Below, in pieces: positions 50,788 to 59,972 of a DNA stretch of 64,000 bases. A program made the translations under genes and the position numbers. Numbering within the stretch: position 1 is the first letter of the stretch; every line of letters starts with the position of its first letter. Location: NCBI RefSeq assembly GCF_030159855.1, contig NZ_BSNG01000004.1:124001-188000 (forward strand), in the 5' to 3' direction. The DNA comes from Devosia yakushimensis. GTDB lineage: Bacteria; Pseudomonadota; Alphaproteobacteria; Rhizobiales; Devosiaceae. The notes under the pieces are model-generated. The model saw nothing but the letters and a program-made list of their open reading frames with translations. It did no database searches and had not been told where the DNA came from.

Positions 50788-52098
50788 TCACACCTTGACG
50801 GCATGCGCCACCATGCCCGCATCGCCAAAAACGCTGAGATAGCGGGCAATCTCTTCGGGCGTACCGGTCGCCTTGGCGGGATTGTCGGAAAGCTTCACGG
50901 CCGGCCGTCCATTGGCCTCGCTGACCTTGGCGACGATGGAAATCGGATCGAGCCCCGGATTGGGACCATCGGGCGCACAGCCCTCGAAATCATTGGTCAG
51001 ATTGGTGCCCCAGCCGAAGGTCATCCGCACCCGCCCGTCGAAATGGAGGTACGCCTCCTCGATCATGTCGACATCGAGCCCGTCGGAAAAGATCAGCAGC
51101 TTTTCACGCGGATCGCGGCCCCGGCTCTTCCACCAGGCGATGATCTTTTCCCCGCCCTCGATGGCCGGCGCGCTATCGGGCCGGAAGCCGGTCCAATCGG
51201 CCACCCAATCGGGAGCATGCTTCAAAAAGCTGTCGGTGCCGAAAGCGTCGGGCAGCACGATCTTGAGATTGCCGCCATAATAGCTCTCCCAATCCTGCAG
51301 CACGCGATAGGGCGCCGCCATCAACGCCTCGTCATTGGGGGCGAGAGCGGCCAGCACCATGGGCAGCTCATGGGCATTGGTGCCCAGAGCTTCCAGGTCA
51401 TTATCCATGGCGAGCTTGACATTGGAGGTGCCGGTAAAGGCTTCGCCAATGCCTTCCTTGAGCGCTTCCACGCACCAGCGCTGCCAGAGAAAGGAATGGC
51501 GCCGCCGCGTGCCGAAATCGGAGATCTTGAGATCGGGCAACTTTTGTAGCCGCTCCACCTTTTCCCACATCTTGGCCTTGGCGCGGGCATAGAGCACGTC
51601 GAGCGCGAAGGGCCCGTAATTCTTGAGCGCCGCCCGTGAGCGCAATTCATTGATAATGGCGAGCGCGGGGATTTCCCACATCGAGGTCTCGACCCAGGCT
51701 CCGGGAAATTCCAGCACGAATTGCCCGTTCCGCTGCTCCAGCCGGTATTCGGGCAGGCGGAACTCTTCGAGCCATTTAAGGAAAGCCGGCTCGAAAATCT
51801 GTTTGCTGCCGTAAAAGCTGTTACCAGCCAGCCAGATCATTTCCTTCTTGGTGAAACGCAGCGTGCGGCAATGATCGAGCTGGGCGCGCAATTCATCGAT
51901 ATCGATCTCTTCGGCTAATCTGACCGATCTTGTGCGGTTGATCAGCGAGAAAGTCGCGTTGACCCGGGGATAGAGGCCCCAGATCATCTGCAGCATCAAC
52001 AGCTTATAGAAATCGGTATCGAGCAGGCTGCGCACGATGGGGTCGAGCTTCCAAGTGTGGTTATACACCCGCCGCGCAATATCGGTATAAGTGGCCAT
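50788..52098 (-). CDS. pncB: Nicotinate phosphoribosyltransferase
   Basis: A 436-aa enzyme that makes nicotinate mononucleotide in the NAD salvage pathway. The N-terminus DPIVRSLLDTDFYKLLMLQMIW is diagnostic; further motifs are FGTRRRHSFLWQRW (about 205-218), FTGTSNVKLA, HELPMV and IFSDGLDVD. Length matches PncB (about 430 aa). ATG 52098 follows a GAGAG; the open frame extends upstream through a repeat element and is not part of the protein. The 430-bp upstream gap holds two palindromic repeats. Confidence 0.96.
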   Translation of the reverse strand: MATYTDIARRVYNHTWKLDPIVRSLLDTDFYKLLMLQMIWGLYPRVNATFSLINRTRSVRLAEEIDIDELRAQLDHCRTLRFTKKEMIWLAGNSFYGSKQIFEPAFLKWLEEFRLPEYRLEQRNGQFVLEFPGAWVETSMWEIPALAIINELRSRAALKNYGPFALDVLYARAKAKMWEKVERLQKLPDLKISDFGTRRRHSFLWQRWCVEALKEGIGEAFTGTSNVKLAMDNDLEALGTNAHELPMVLAALAPNDEALMAAPYRVLQDWESYYGGNLKIVLPDAFGTDSFLKHAPDWVADWTGFRPDSAPAIEGGEKIIAWWKSRGRDPREKLLIFSDGLDVDMIEEAYLHFDGRVRMTFGWGTNLTNDFEGCAPDGPNPGLDPISIVAKVSEANGRPAVKLSDNPAKATGTPEEIARYLSVFGDAGMVAHAVKV

Positions 52099-52262
52099 GG
52101 CTCTCGCCCCCGTTTCGCGGCTGGCCTTGTAGCGCGCCGGGCGGGGGATGGAAAGGCGGGGAGGGGGTAAACCGTCTCGTTGATGCGTCGCGGCAAACTG
52201 ATAGGGCTGCTCAGCACCTCCCACAATGCCGGCAATTTTGCACTGTCTCCGCACACCACAAT

Positions 52263-52345
52263 CGCCTCCCTCGGGCTTGACCCGAGGGTCTCTCCTCGCT
52301 TGTGCCGGGTTGAGAAAGGCCCTCGGGTCAAGCCCGAGGGAGGCG
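52263..52345. repeat. Inverted-repeat element (family B, copy 2)
   Basis: Perfect 26-bp arms at 52263-52288 and 52320-52345 with a 31-bp spacer; the arms contain CCCTCGGGCTTGACCCGAGGG, the same unit as at 5380-5452. It lies in the 430-bp gene-free gap (52099-52528) between pncB and the glycosylase gene. Confidence 0.88.
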
Positions 52346-52398
52346 GCGGTGGATGGGAGAGGAGAGGTGGAAGGATCAGGAATATTCTTACCAACCAC

Positions 52399-52502
52399 GG
52401 TGTCATTCCGGTGGAGGCCGGAATCCATGCTGTGCCTCATCCCCACGCTGGATGGTGCTGATAGCGTTCAGCATGGATCCCGGCCTCCGCCGGGATGGCA
52501 CC
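52399..52502. repeat. Inverted repeat of the GTCATTCCGG...GGCCGGAATCC type
   Basis: Imperfect arms of about 34 bp (52399-52432 and 52469-52502) share CATGCTG/CAGCATG and GGAGGCCGG/CCGGCCTCC. It lies directly beside family B copy 2. A fragment of the same type appears near 5277-5306. It is probably another dispersed palindromic repeat. Confidence 0.7.
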
Positions 52503-52528
52503 GCGCAATTAAGGTACTCAGGGGGCCG

Positions 52529-53686
52529 CTAATCCCCGAACTGGAACCGTTCGAACCGTCCCAGTGCCTCGTCGATCGCCGCCTTGGCTTCCGCTCCGGC
52601 ATCTTCCAGCCAGGTCCATTTCTGGATCAGCACCTTGCCCGCTGCCCTGTCGGTCTTGAGGTCGATGGCGGCAACGATGCGGTCACCAGCCAGCACCGGC
52701 AGGGCGAAATAGCCCAGCTTGCGCTTGGCGGCCGGCACATAGGCTTCGAACAGATGGTCATAGCCAAAGAACAGTTTGAGCCGTTTGCGCTGGATGACCA
52801 GCGGGTCGAAGGGCGACAGGATATGCGTCAATTCCGGCGGCGCGATCCGCTCGCTGGCCAGCGTTTCGGGCGTGGCCCAGTGTTCGGCCTTGTCCTGGCC
52901 CGCGATATGCACCGGCACCAATAGCTTCCGGCGCACGCGGCTTTCGATCAGCTCGCGCACCGCCTTCTTGCGCGGCGCATCCAGATGACAGACCGAATCG
53001 AGGCTCACCATGCCCTGGCTGCGCAGGGCCCGGTCCAGGAGATAGGCGGTGATCTGCCGCTCGGTCGCCGGTTTGGGCGCCTTGTCCCAGCCGAAATGGC
53101 GGGCCATGAGGTCATAGGTCTTGACCATGCCCTGCCGCGTGCCGATCGTTACCAGCCCCTGGAAAAACATCATTTCCAGCACCCGTTTGCTCGGCTTGCG
53201 GCTGGCCCAGGGATGGTCCTTGTCCACCAATTCGTCATCCCCGATATCGCGGATCGACAACGGTCCCTCGCTGCGCAGGCGGCGGGCCATTTTTCGCACC
53301 TCGAGCGGGGTTACCGAGCCGAACCAGCGGCTGGGCGTTTCGCGGTATTGCTTCATGGCCGGCAGGAAAAACGGCAAATCTGCGCTCGGCACATAGCTCA
53401 GCGCATGGGTCCAATATTCAAAGACCGATTTATCCGCCGATTGGGCCTGCGCCAGATGCGCCCGGGCATAGCCGGGAATGCGCGACCACAGGATATGATG
53501 GTGGCAGCGCTCGATGACATTGATGGTGTCGATCTGCACGTAACCCAGATGGGCAATGGCCGCGAGCGTGGCTGCCGGCCCCTCGCCAAACGGCGAACTC
53601 ACATCCAGCCGCTGTGCGCTCAGCCAGATATGGCGGGCGTGATCGGGCGAAAGCGGGCGGGATTTCGGCACGGAACGACTCGGCAA
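52529..53686 (-). CDS. AlkX/YcaQ-type winged-helix DNA glycosylase family protein
   Basis: A 385-aa protein of the HTH_42/AlkZ-like superfamily, whose members unhook interstrand crosslinks or excise alkylated bases. The catalytic Q-phi-D motif is Gln51-Ile52-Asp53 in GYVQIDTINVIERCHHHILW, the most conserved block. Tandem winged-helix domains follow, and the C-terminal ILSPFDPLVIQRKRLKLFFGYDHLFEAYVPAAKRKLGYFALPVL is diagnostic. The start may be TTG 53686 or GTG 53671; neither has a strong Shine-Dalgarno. In E. coli the homologue is YcaQ; activity here is by homology. Confidence 0.88.
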   Translation of the reverse strand: MPSRSVPKSRPLSPDHARHIWLSAQRLDVSSPFGEGPAATLAAIAHLGYVQIDTINVIERCHHHILWSRIPGYARAHLAQAQSADKSVFEYWTHALSYVPSADLPFFLPAMKQYRETPSRWFGSVTPLEVRKMARRLRSEGPLSIRDIGDDELVDKDHPWASRKPSKRVLEMMFFQGLVTIGTRQGMVKTYDLMARHFGWDKAPKPATERQITAYLLDRALRSQGMVSLDSVCHLDAPRKKAVRELIESRVRRKLLVPVHIAGQDKAEHWATPETLASERIAPPELTHILSPFDPLVIQRKRLKLFFGYDHLFEAYVPAAKRKLGYFALPVLAGDRIVAAIDLKTDRAAGKVLIQKWTWLEDAGAEAKAAIDEALGRFERFQFGD

Positions 53687-53908
53687 GGGTTTACTGGAAA
53701 CAAACCTAGAACAAGTCGGGGTCGAGGGGCACCCGGTTCTGTGGACAATTCGATACCCGCTGCCCTAAAGCCGCTTCTTGGCAAAAAATTCTGCCCGACG
53801 CAGTCTTTAGCTGCGCAACTCTGGCGCGACAGCCTTCGCAATGATGTCCGCAAGCTTTGGGCTAGGCCTCAAAGGCCTGCCGAGCCGAAGCTGCGGAGCA
53901 GCGAAGGC

Positions 53909-53984
<76 letters not shown>

Positions 53985-54122
53985 ATTCCGTGGGTTCCGG
54001 CGGGTATTCCCGTCCGGAGCGAGGCGGAACCTATTGGATGATCCGTCCCCATGCAAGTGCCTATTTGACACTTTTTCGTCCCGCCGGATTTTTTGTGAAT
54101 CCGGCGGAAAAATCGTTTGAAA

Positions 54123-54527
54123 TCAGCGGTCTTCGTCGCCGCCGACGTCGAAGCCGAGCTCGTCGTCTTCGTCCTCGTCTTCCTCAAGGAAGACGTCTGC
54201 ATCGTCATCGCCGAGTTCTTCGTCGACTTCGACGTCCTCGGTTTCCGGAATGTCCTCGTCGCCACCTTCTTCGGCGTCGGCGTCTTCGAGGCTGACGATT
54301 TCGGGCGCTGCCACGTCCTCGGCTTCCTCTTCTTCCTCGACCTCATCCTCGTCATCGACCTTGCGGGCGGTGGCGGGGGAAGGCTTGCCGGCCAGCACCT
54401 GCTCGAAATACGAGCGCGGATAGCTCTTGCCGGTATAAGGCGAGACGATCGGGTCCATGTTGAGGTCGTAGAACTTCTTCCCGGTATCGGGATCGGTCCG
54501 TTTGGTGCCGCGTTCGGAACTGGCCAT
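54123..54527 (-). CDS. TIGR02300-family FYDLN acid domain protein
   Basis: A 134-aa protein with a short conserved N-terminus (RGTKRTDPDTGKKFYDLNMDPIVSPYTGKSYP, about 6-37) that gives the family its name, followed by an extremely acidic, presumably disordered tail (about two thirds Asp/Glu). Family members are confined to Alphaproteobacteria and have no assigned function; the neighbourhood with aroA is conserved. ATG 54527 is set by the conserved start MASSERGTKR. It is divergent from aroA. Confidence 0.9.
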   Translation of the reverse strand: MASSERGTKRTDPDTGKKFYDLNMDPIVSPYTGKSYPRSYFEQVLAGKPSPATARKVDDEDEVEEEEEAEDVAAPEIVSLEDADAEEGGDEDIPETEDVEVDEELGDDDADVFLEEDEDEDDELGFDVGGDEDR

Positions 54528-54711
54528 CGATGTTCCTCGTGGGGGAATGGATTTGCGGGGGAGAAAAGCTGCCGCCGCTTCGGTCAGTCCGGTTATGGGC
54601 AAACCATGCCCCTGTCAAACCGAAAATGCTGGTATCAGCACTGGCAACGATATCGGCGGTGGCTTCAGGCGCCTGGGCCATGCTAAACCCGCGCCCGCCG
54701 CAAACCACTTC

Positions 54712-56061
54712 ATGGCCGCCATGCCCGACGCCAAATCGCCGCTCCAGCCGCTTTCCGCTCACCGTGCCGGTCCCTTGTCCGGGCGTTTTGCGACACCCGG
54801 CGACAAGGCGGTTTCCCACCGCGCCCTGATTGCCGGGGCCCTCGCGGTGGGCCGCAGCCGAATCGAGGGATTGCTCGTCGCCGATGATGTGCTGGCCACC
54901 GCCAATGCCCTGCGTGCCCTGGGCGTCGCCGTGGATTTCGATGGCACACAATGCACGGTGCAGGGCCTGGGTATAAACGGGCTTCTGGCGCCCGCCGCTC
55001 CGCTCGATTTCGGCAATTCGGGCACCGGCGCCCGGCTCATGCTTGGTCTGCTCGCTCCCTTTTCCTTTGTCAGCCGCCTTACTGGTGGTCCAACGCTCAC
55101 ACGGCGGCCGATGCAATCCCTGTTCGATGCCCTGGCGGGAATGGGCATGACCGTGCTTGAGAGCGAGGCGGGCCACTTGCCGGCCGCCATCGAAGGGCCA
55201 GCCATTGCCGTGCCGATCCACTACACCATGCCGGAGCCCTCCGAGCAGATCAAATCGGCGCTGCTGCTGGCGGGCCTGGCCATCCCCGGCACAACGACAA
55301 TTATCGAGCCCGTGCCGACCCCCGATCACACCGAAAGAATGCTTGCCGCTTTCGGCGCCGACATCGCGACCAGTTTCGATGCGGCGGGCGCCGCCACCAT
55401 CAGGCTGACCGGACTTCCCGAGTTGAGACCGCGCCGTGTCATCGTGCCGGGCGACCCATCATCGGCGGCCTATGCCATTGTCGCCGCGCTCATCGTTCCC
55501 GGCTCCGACCTCGTGGTCGAAAACGTTCTGATCAATTCCAATCGCACCGGGCTGATCGACACCCTGCTCGACATGGGCGGCGATATTGCCTTCACCAATC
55601 AGCGCGAGGCGGGGGGCGAGCATGTCGCCGACCTGCGCGTTCGTTCGTCGCGCCTGCGGGGCGTCCGCGTCCCGGCCGAGCATGCCGGGGCCATGCTGGA
55701 TGATATTCCGGCCCTGGCCATCGCCGCCGCCTATGCCGACGGCTCCACCGCCATCGAGGGTATCGCGGCCCTGCGCGAGCAGGAATGCGACCGCCTCGCG
55801 GCAATGGCGGCCGGACTTGTCGCCAATGGCGTCGAGTGTCTCGAAGGACGCGATCAATTGCTGGTCAAGGGGGCCGGGGGCGTTCCGGGCGGCGGCAGCG
55901 TCGACACCCATCACGATCACCGTATCGCCATGAGCTTCCTGGTACTGGGTTTTGCCAGCAAGGCCCCCGTCACAATCGACGATGCGCGGCCCATTGCGGC
56001 AAGCTTTCCCGATTTTGTCGCGGCCATGACCGCTGCTGGCGCGAATATTCTCGCAGCCTAG
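54712..56061 (+). CDS. aroA: 3-phosphoshikimate 1-carboxyvinyltransferase (EPSP synthase)
   Basis: A 449-aa shikimate-pathway enzyme. Two repeated beta-alpha-beta domains contain DKAVSHRALIAGALAVG (PEP/S3P binding), FGNSGTGARLMLGLLA, TGGPTLTRRPM and THHDHRIAMSFLVLG. The NSGTGARL motif with Ala next to the glycines resembles the class II, glyphosate-tolerant EPSPS known from Agrobacterium. Two ATGs (54712, 54721) are possible starts without clear ribosome sites. cmk follows after 107 bp. Confidence 0.97.
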   Translation: MAAMPDAKSPLQPLSAHRAGPLSGRFATPGDKAVSHRALIAGALAVGRSRIEGLLVADDVLATANALRALGVAVDFDGTQCTVQGLGINGLLAPAAPLDFGNSGTGARLMLGLLAPFSFVSRLTGGPTLTRRPMQSLFDALAGMGMTVLESEAGHLPAAIEGPAIAVPIHYTMPEPSEQIKSALLLAGLAIPGTTTIIEPVPTPDHTERMLAAFGADIATSFDAAGAATIRLTGLPELRPRRVIVPGDPSSAAYAIVAALIVPGSDLVVENVLINSNRTGLIDTLLDMGGDIAFTNQREAGGEHVADLRVRSSRLRGVRVPAEHAGAMLDDIPALAIAAAYADGSTAIEGIAALREQECDRLAAMAAGLVANGVECLEGRDQLLVKGAGGVPGGGSVDTHHDHRIAMSFLVLGFASKAPVTIDDARPIAASFPDFVAAMTAAGANILAA

Positions 56062-56168
56062 GCGCGCGGCGCGCGTGGATTTCTCGCAATTGCCGGTTCT
56101 TTTCGCCCGCCGATTATGCCAAAGCCATGGGGCAACTCGCAAAAGGCAAAAGAGGGGAGGCCAAGCCA

Positions 56169-56810
56169 ATGATCATTGCCGTTGACGGACCCGCCGCCTC
56201 CGGCAAGGGCACTCTGGCTTCCGGGCTTGCCCGCCATTATGGCCTGCCCCATCTTGATACCGGCCTGCTCTATCGCGCCGTCGGCCGCGCCGTTTCCGCT
56301 CGGGAAGACCAGCCTGGCTTTGAAGACGCCGCCATTGCCGCCGCCCGCGCGCTCGACGCCAGCCATCTGGCCGATGTCGCCGAACTGACCTCGGCCCGCT
56401 CGGGTGTCCTCGCCAGCAAGGTCGCGGTGATCGGCCCGGTGCGGGCGGCTCTGTTCGATTATCAGCGCAACTTTGCCACCCAGCCCGGCGGTGCCGTGCT
56501 TGATGGCCGCGATATCGGCACCAATATCTGCCCCGATGCCGATGTGAAACTGTTCATCCAGGCCGATTCCAAGGCCCGTATGGAGCGCCGCGCCCGCCAG
56601 CTGGAATCTCGTGGCGTGGAGGTTGACCGCTACGCCCTCTATCACCAGATAGAAGAACGGGACGCCCGCGACATGGCCAATCCCAATGGCGGTTTCTATA
56701 AAGCTGACGACGCGCACTTGCTCGATACGACGCTTCTCGATATAGAGGCCGCACTCCGCGCAGCCATCGCGATTGTCGAGACGACCATGGCGCACAAGGC
56801 AAGGCTCTAG
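56169..56810 (+). CDS. cmk: Cytidylate kinase
   Basis: A 213-aa nucleoside monophosphate kinase phosphorylating CMP and dCMP. The P-loop is GPAASGKGT (7-15), followed by HLDTGLLYRA; the central LDGRDIGTNICPDADVKLFIQAD and RRARQLESRG motifs are typical. Length is that of the short type. ATG 56169 is placed by the P-loop, which needs only a few residues before it. It belongs to the conserved aroA-cmk-rpsA string; 163 bp separate it from rpsA. Confidence 0.97.
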   Translation: MIIAVDGPAASGKGTLASGLARHYGLPHLDTGLLYRAVGRAVSAREDQPGFEDAAIAAARALDASHLADVAELTSARSGVLASKVAVIGPVRAALFDYQRNFATQPGGAVLDGRDIGTNICPDADVKLFIQADSKARMERRARQLESRGVEVDRYALYHQIEERDARDMANPNGGFYKADDAHLLDTTLLDIEAALRAAIAIVETTMAHKARL

Positions 56811-56973
56811 AGCTTTAATTTCCTCCTTGCGTGTTTCGGTTCCGCCAATCAGCCAAGCTTTGGCCCGGACTTATACCCAATAGACATCGATCGGGCGCTC
56901 GCGCGCCGGCATTTTGCATTTGCGAAGTGGCGGGTTTCCGGTCTCAACCTCAAGCCCCCGGTGCACTGGAGAT

Positions 56974-58683
56974 ATGAATTTGGCACAGCAAACTGTGACG
57001 AAAGAAGATTTTGAATCCCTGTTGATGGACTCGTTCATCGACAACGAACCCCTAGAGGGCGCCGTTGTTAAGGGCACCGTGGTCGCGATCGAAAAGGATC
57101 TGGCGATCATCGACGTTGGTCTCAAGACCGAAGGGCGCATCGCGCTCAAGGAATTCGGCCAGGCCGGCCGCGACGGCACCATCACCGTCGGCTCGATCGT
57201 CGAGGTCTATGTCGACCGCGTCGAAAATGCCGCTGGCGAAGCCGTTCTGTCGCGCGAGAAGGCTCGCCGCGAAGAGAGCTGGGTCAAGCTCGAAGAAATG
57301 TACAACAACAATGAGCGCGTTGAAGGCACCATCTTCAACCAGGTCAAGGGTGGTTTCACCGTCGACCTCGAAGGCGCCATTGCCTTCCTGCCGCGTTCGC
57401 AGGTCGATATCCGCCCGATCCGCGATATCGCTCCGCTCATGAACGTGCCGCAGCCCTTCCAGATTCTGAAGATGGACAAGCGTCGCGGCAATATCGTCGT
57501 CTCGCGCCGTGCCATTCTCGAGGAATCGCGCGCTGAACAGCGTTCGGAAATCGTCCAGCAGCTCGAAGAGGGCCAGGTTGTTGACGGCGTGGTCAAGAAC
57601 ATCACCGATTACGGTGCGTTCGTTGATCTCGGCGGCATTGACGGCCTGCTGCACGTCACCGATATCGCCTGGCGTCGTGTGAACCACCCGTCCGAAGTGC
57701 TCACGATCGGCGAGACCATCAAAGTCCAGATCGTTCGCATCAACCACGAGTCTCACCGTATCTCGCTCGGCATGAAGCAGCTGCAGGCCGATCCGTGGGA
57801 TGGCATCGAAGCCAAGTATCCGATCGAGGCCAAGTTCACCGGCCGCGTGACCAACATCACCGATTACGGTGCGTTCGTCGAACTGGAGCCGGGCATTGAA
57901 GGCCTGATCCACGTTTCGGAAATGAGCTGGACCAAGAAGAACGTTCACCCCGGCAAGATCGTCTCGACCTCCCAGGAAGTCGAAGTCGTCGTGCTCGAGG
58001 TCGATCCCGACAAGCGCCGCATTTCGCTCGGTCTCAAGCAGACCCTGCAGAATCCGTGGGAAAGCTTCGCCGAGAAGTTCCCCGTTGGTTCGGTCATCGA
58101 AGGCGAAGTCAAGAACAAGACCGAATTCGGCCTGTTCATCGGCCTCGACGGCGATGTGGACGGCATGGTTCACCTCTCCGATCTCGACTGGCAGAAGTCG
58201 GGCGAAGTGGCCCTGGAAGACTACAATCGCGGTGACATGGTTTCGGCCAAGGTCCTCGACGTTGACGTCGAAAAGGAACGCATCTCGTTGGGCATCAAGC
58301 AGCTCGCCACTGGCGAAGTTGCCGATACGGCCGGTTCGGAAGGCGGCATCAAGAAGGGCTCGGTCGTGACCGGCACTGTCATCGAAGTCAACGATGGGGG
58401 CATTGAAGTCCGTATCGCCGACAGCGAAATGACCGCCTTCATCCGCCGCGCCGATCTTAGCCGCGATCGCAACGACCAGCGTCCCGAGCGTTTCAGCAAG
58501 GGCGAAAAGGTCGACGCACGCGTCACCCAGTACGATCGCAAGACCCAGCGCATCCAGCTGTCCATCAAGGCACTTGAGATCGCCGAGGAAAAGGAAGCCG
58601 TGGCCAATTACGGCTCCTCGGACTCGGGTGCTTCGCTCGGCGACATCCTGGGCGCTGCCCTCAAGGATCGCGACACGAAGTAA
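56974..58683 (+). CDS. rpsA: 30S ribosomal protein S1
   Basis: A 569-aa RNA-binding ribosomal protein with six S1 repeats; the third to fifth are clearest (VVKNITDYGAFVDLGGIDGLLHVTDIAW, VTNITDYGAFVELEPGIEGLIHVSEMSW, VKNKTEFGLFIGLDGDVDGMVHLSDLDW). It unfolds mRNA structure and aids initiation on weak Shine-Dalgarno sequences. The start ATG 56974 follows GGAG. The acidic N-terminus DFESLLMDSFID is usual for the order. A strong terminator follows. Confidence 0.99.
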   Translation: MNLAQQTVTKEDFESLLMDSFIDNEPLEGAVVKGTVVAIEKDLAIIDVGLKTEGRIALKEFGQAGRDGTITVGSIVEVYVDRVENAAGEAVLSREKARREESWVKLEEMYNNNERVEGTIFNQVKGGFTVDLEGAIAFLPRSQVDIRPIRDIAPLMNVPQPFQILKMDKRRGNIVVSRRAILEESRAEQRSEIVQQLEEGQVVDGVVKNITDYGAFVDLGGIDGLLHVTDIAWRRVNHPSEVLTIGETIKVQIVRINHESHRISLGMKQLQADPWDGIEAKYPIEAKFTGRVTNITDYGAFVELEPGIEGLIHVSEMSWTKKNVHPGKIVSTSQEVEVVVLEVDPDKRRISLGLKQTLQNPWESFAEKFPVGSVIEGEVKNKTEFGLFIGLDGDVDGMVHLSDLDWQKSGEVALEDYNRGDMVSAKVLDVDVEKERISLGIKQLATGEVADTAGSEGGIKKGSVVTGTVIEVNDGGIEVRIADSEMTAFIRRADLSRDRNDQRPERFSKGEKVDARVTQYDRKTQRIQLSIKALEIAEEKEAVANYGSSDSGASLGDILGAALKDRDTK

Positions 58684-58709
58684 TTCGTTCGCTTTGCAAG
58701 GATTGCAGG

Positions 58710-58743
58710 GGCCCGCACTTCACAGTGCGGGCCTTTTGCTTTT
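58710..58743 (+). terminator. Intrinsic terminator of rpsA
   Basis: Perfect 10-bp stem GGCCCGCACT-TCAC-AGTGCGGGCC followed by TTTTGCTTTT, 27 bp after the rpsA stop and just before the GNAT gene. Confidence 0.93.
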
Positions 58744-58753
58744 AGAAGACCCC

Positions 58754-59257
58754 ATGAACCAAGCAATGCACTGGCGGGCCCTCACCACACTCGACCTGCC
58801 CGCGGTGGAGGCAATCGCCAACCGCGTGCATCCCGGTTTTCCCGAAGACCAGGCGGTCTTTGCCGAACGCCAGCGCCTCTATCCCGATGGCACGCGATTG
58901 CTCGAACTCGATGGCGTGTCCTCCGGCTATATCCTGTCCCATCCCTGGCGGTTCAAATCGCTGCCCGCGCTCAATTCGCTGCTCGGCGCGGTGCCACCCG
59001 ACGCCGACACCTATTACCTCCACGACTTGGCACTATTGCCCACCGCCCGCGGCACGGGCGCCGCCGCCATGATCGTCGGCGAAATCCAGCGCCACGCCCG
59101 CAGCCGGGGCTTTGCCAATATGAGCCTGGTCGCCGTCAACGGCTCGATCCCCTTCTGGACCAAGCACGGCTTCCGCCCTTTCCCGGCCCCCGAGTTGGCA
59201 GACAAGCTGCTGAGCTATGAGGCCGCAGCGCGGTTCATGGTTAAACGGCTTGTGTAG
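58754..59257 (+). CDS. GNAT-family N-acetyltransferase
   Basis: A 167-aa acetyltransferase-fold protein. The acetyl-CoA region reads YLHDLALLPTARGTGAAAMIV (about 91-111), with RGTGAA as the Q/RxxGxG/A motif; the C-terminal half has MSLVAVNGSIPFWTKHGFRPF. Substrate unknown. ATG 58754 lies immediately after the rpsA terminator, so the gene must have its own promoter overlapping the hairpin or use read-through. Its stop codon lies within the first of two repeats preceding brnT. Confidence 0.85.
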   Translation: MNQAMHWRALTTLDLPAVEAIANRVHPGFPEDQAVFAERQRLYPDGTRLLELDGVSSGYILSHPWRFKSLPALNSLLGAVPPDADTYYLHDLALLPTARGTGAAAMIVGEIQRHARSRGFANMSLVAVNGSIPFWTKHGFRPFPAPELADKLLSYEAAARFMVKRLV

Positions 59258-59276
59258 TTACAAAACTGTAGTTACA
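59253..59276. promoter_or_regulatory. Tandem TGTAGTTACA repeats, candidate BrnA operator
   Basis: TGTAGTTACA occurs twice (59253-59262 and 59267-59276), 14 bp start to start, 29 bp before brnT. BrnA antitoxins autorepress their operons by binding DNA repeats near the promoter (from memory). The first copy spans the stop codon of the upstream gene. Confidence 0.55.
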
Positions 59277-59305
59277 TTATTGCCGTTACGCGCAGGGGGC
59301 TACGC

Positions 59306-59605
59306 GTGGAATTTGAATGGGACGAAGACAAGAACCGCAGCAATAAGCTCAAGCATGGCATCAGTTTCGAAGCAGCGATTGAGATTTTTGACGATCCGTT
59401 CGAGCTGACCGAGTTCGACCAGTTTGTTGACGGGGAGGAGCGTTGGAAGACGCTCGGTGCTTGGCAGCATGGATGGTCGGTACTTGTTGTGGTTCATGTC
59501 GAACGGGATCGGGCCGATGCCTTGACTGTCCGGATAATATCGGCGCGAGCGGCCAATAAGGACGAGAGGAAGCGATATGAGCGAAACCGAAGGAAAGACC
59601 GTTAG
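59306..59605 (+). CDS. brnT: BrnT-family ribonuclease toxin
   Basis: A 99-aa RelE-fold toxin. The N-terminus EFEWDEDKNRSNKLKHGISFEAAIEIFDDP is the BrnT signature (F.WD..K...N..KHG..F..A...F.D). The C-terminus VRIISARAANKDERKRYE carries the R(I/L)ISARxA..xE(R)xxYE motif with catalytic Arg/Glu residues. It should cleave RNA and halt translation when unopposed. GTG start; it overlaps the antitoxin gene by 29 bp, so the two are translated together. Confidence 0.95.
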   Translation: MEFEWDEDKNRSNKLKHGISFEAAIEIFDDPFELTEFDQFVDGEERWKTLGAWQHGWSVLVVVHVERDRADALTVRIISARAANKDERKRYERNRRKDR

Positions 59606-59909
59606 ATATACGCGTAAGCCGCTGACCCAGGATCAGATCGAAGAGCTCAACGCATTGGCGAATCGCCCCGATAGCGAGATCGATTTCTCCGACATTCCCG
59701 AACTCGATGACGAATTCTTTAAAAATGCCAAGCAGGGCGTCATGTATCGCCTGGTGAAGCAACAGATGACGCTCCGCCTCGATGCCGATATCCTTGACTG
59801 GTTCAAGCGCCATGCCAAGGATGGCAAGGGCTATCAGACCGACATCAACAAGGCGCTGCGGGCCTATGTGACGGCGCAGGAAAAGCGGGCGCAGAAGAAG
59901 GCCGGCTGA
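59577..59909 (+). CDS. brnA: BrnA-family antitoxin
   Basis: A 110-aa antitoxin: a disordered N-terminal half binds the toxin (VRYTRKPLTQDQIEELNALANRPDSEIDFSDIPELDDEFF) and a C-terminal ribbon-helix-helix binds DNA (QQMTLRLDADILDWFKRHAKDGKGYQTDINKALRAYV, about 63-99). It neutralises BrnT and probably autorepresses through the TGTAGTTACA repeats. The second gene position (toxin first) is the normal BrnTA order. Confidence 0.95.
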   Translation: MSETEGKTVRYTRKPLTQDQIEELNALANRPDSEIDFSDIPELDDEFFKNAKQGVMYRLVKQQMTLRLDADILDWFKRHAKDGKGYQTDINKALRAYVTAQEKRAQKKAG

Positions 59910-59972
59910 TCCCGTCTTGCCAATCTGGCGCCCGCTCGCTACCCCTTCGGTCGTCAAACCAATGAGGCAGAG

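Noticed and set aside
59306..59909. RelE/ParE-type toxin-antitoxin alternative
   Set aside because: The N-terminal F.WD..K...N..KHG..F signature and the antitoxin's C-terminal ribbon-helix-helix are specific for BrnT/BrnA.
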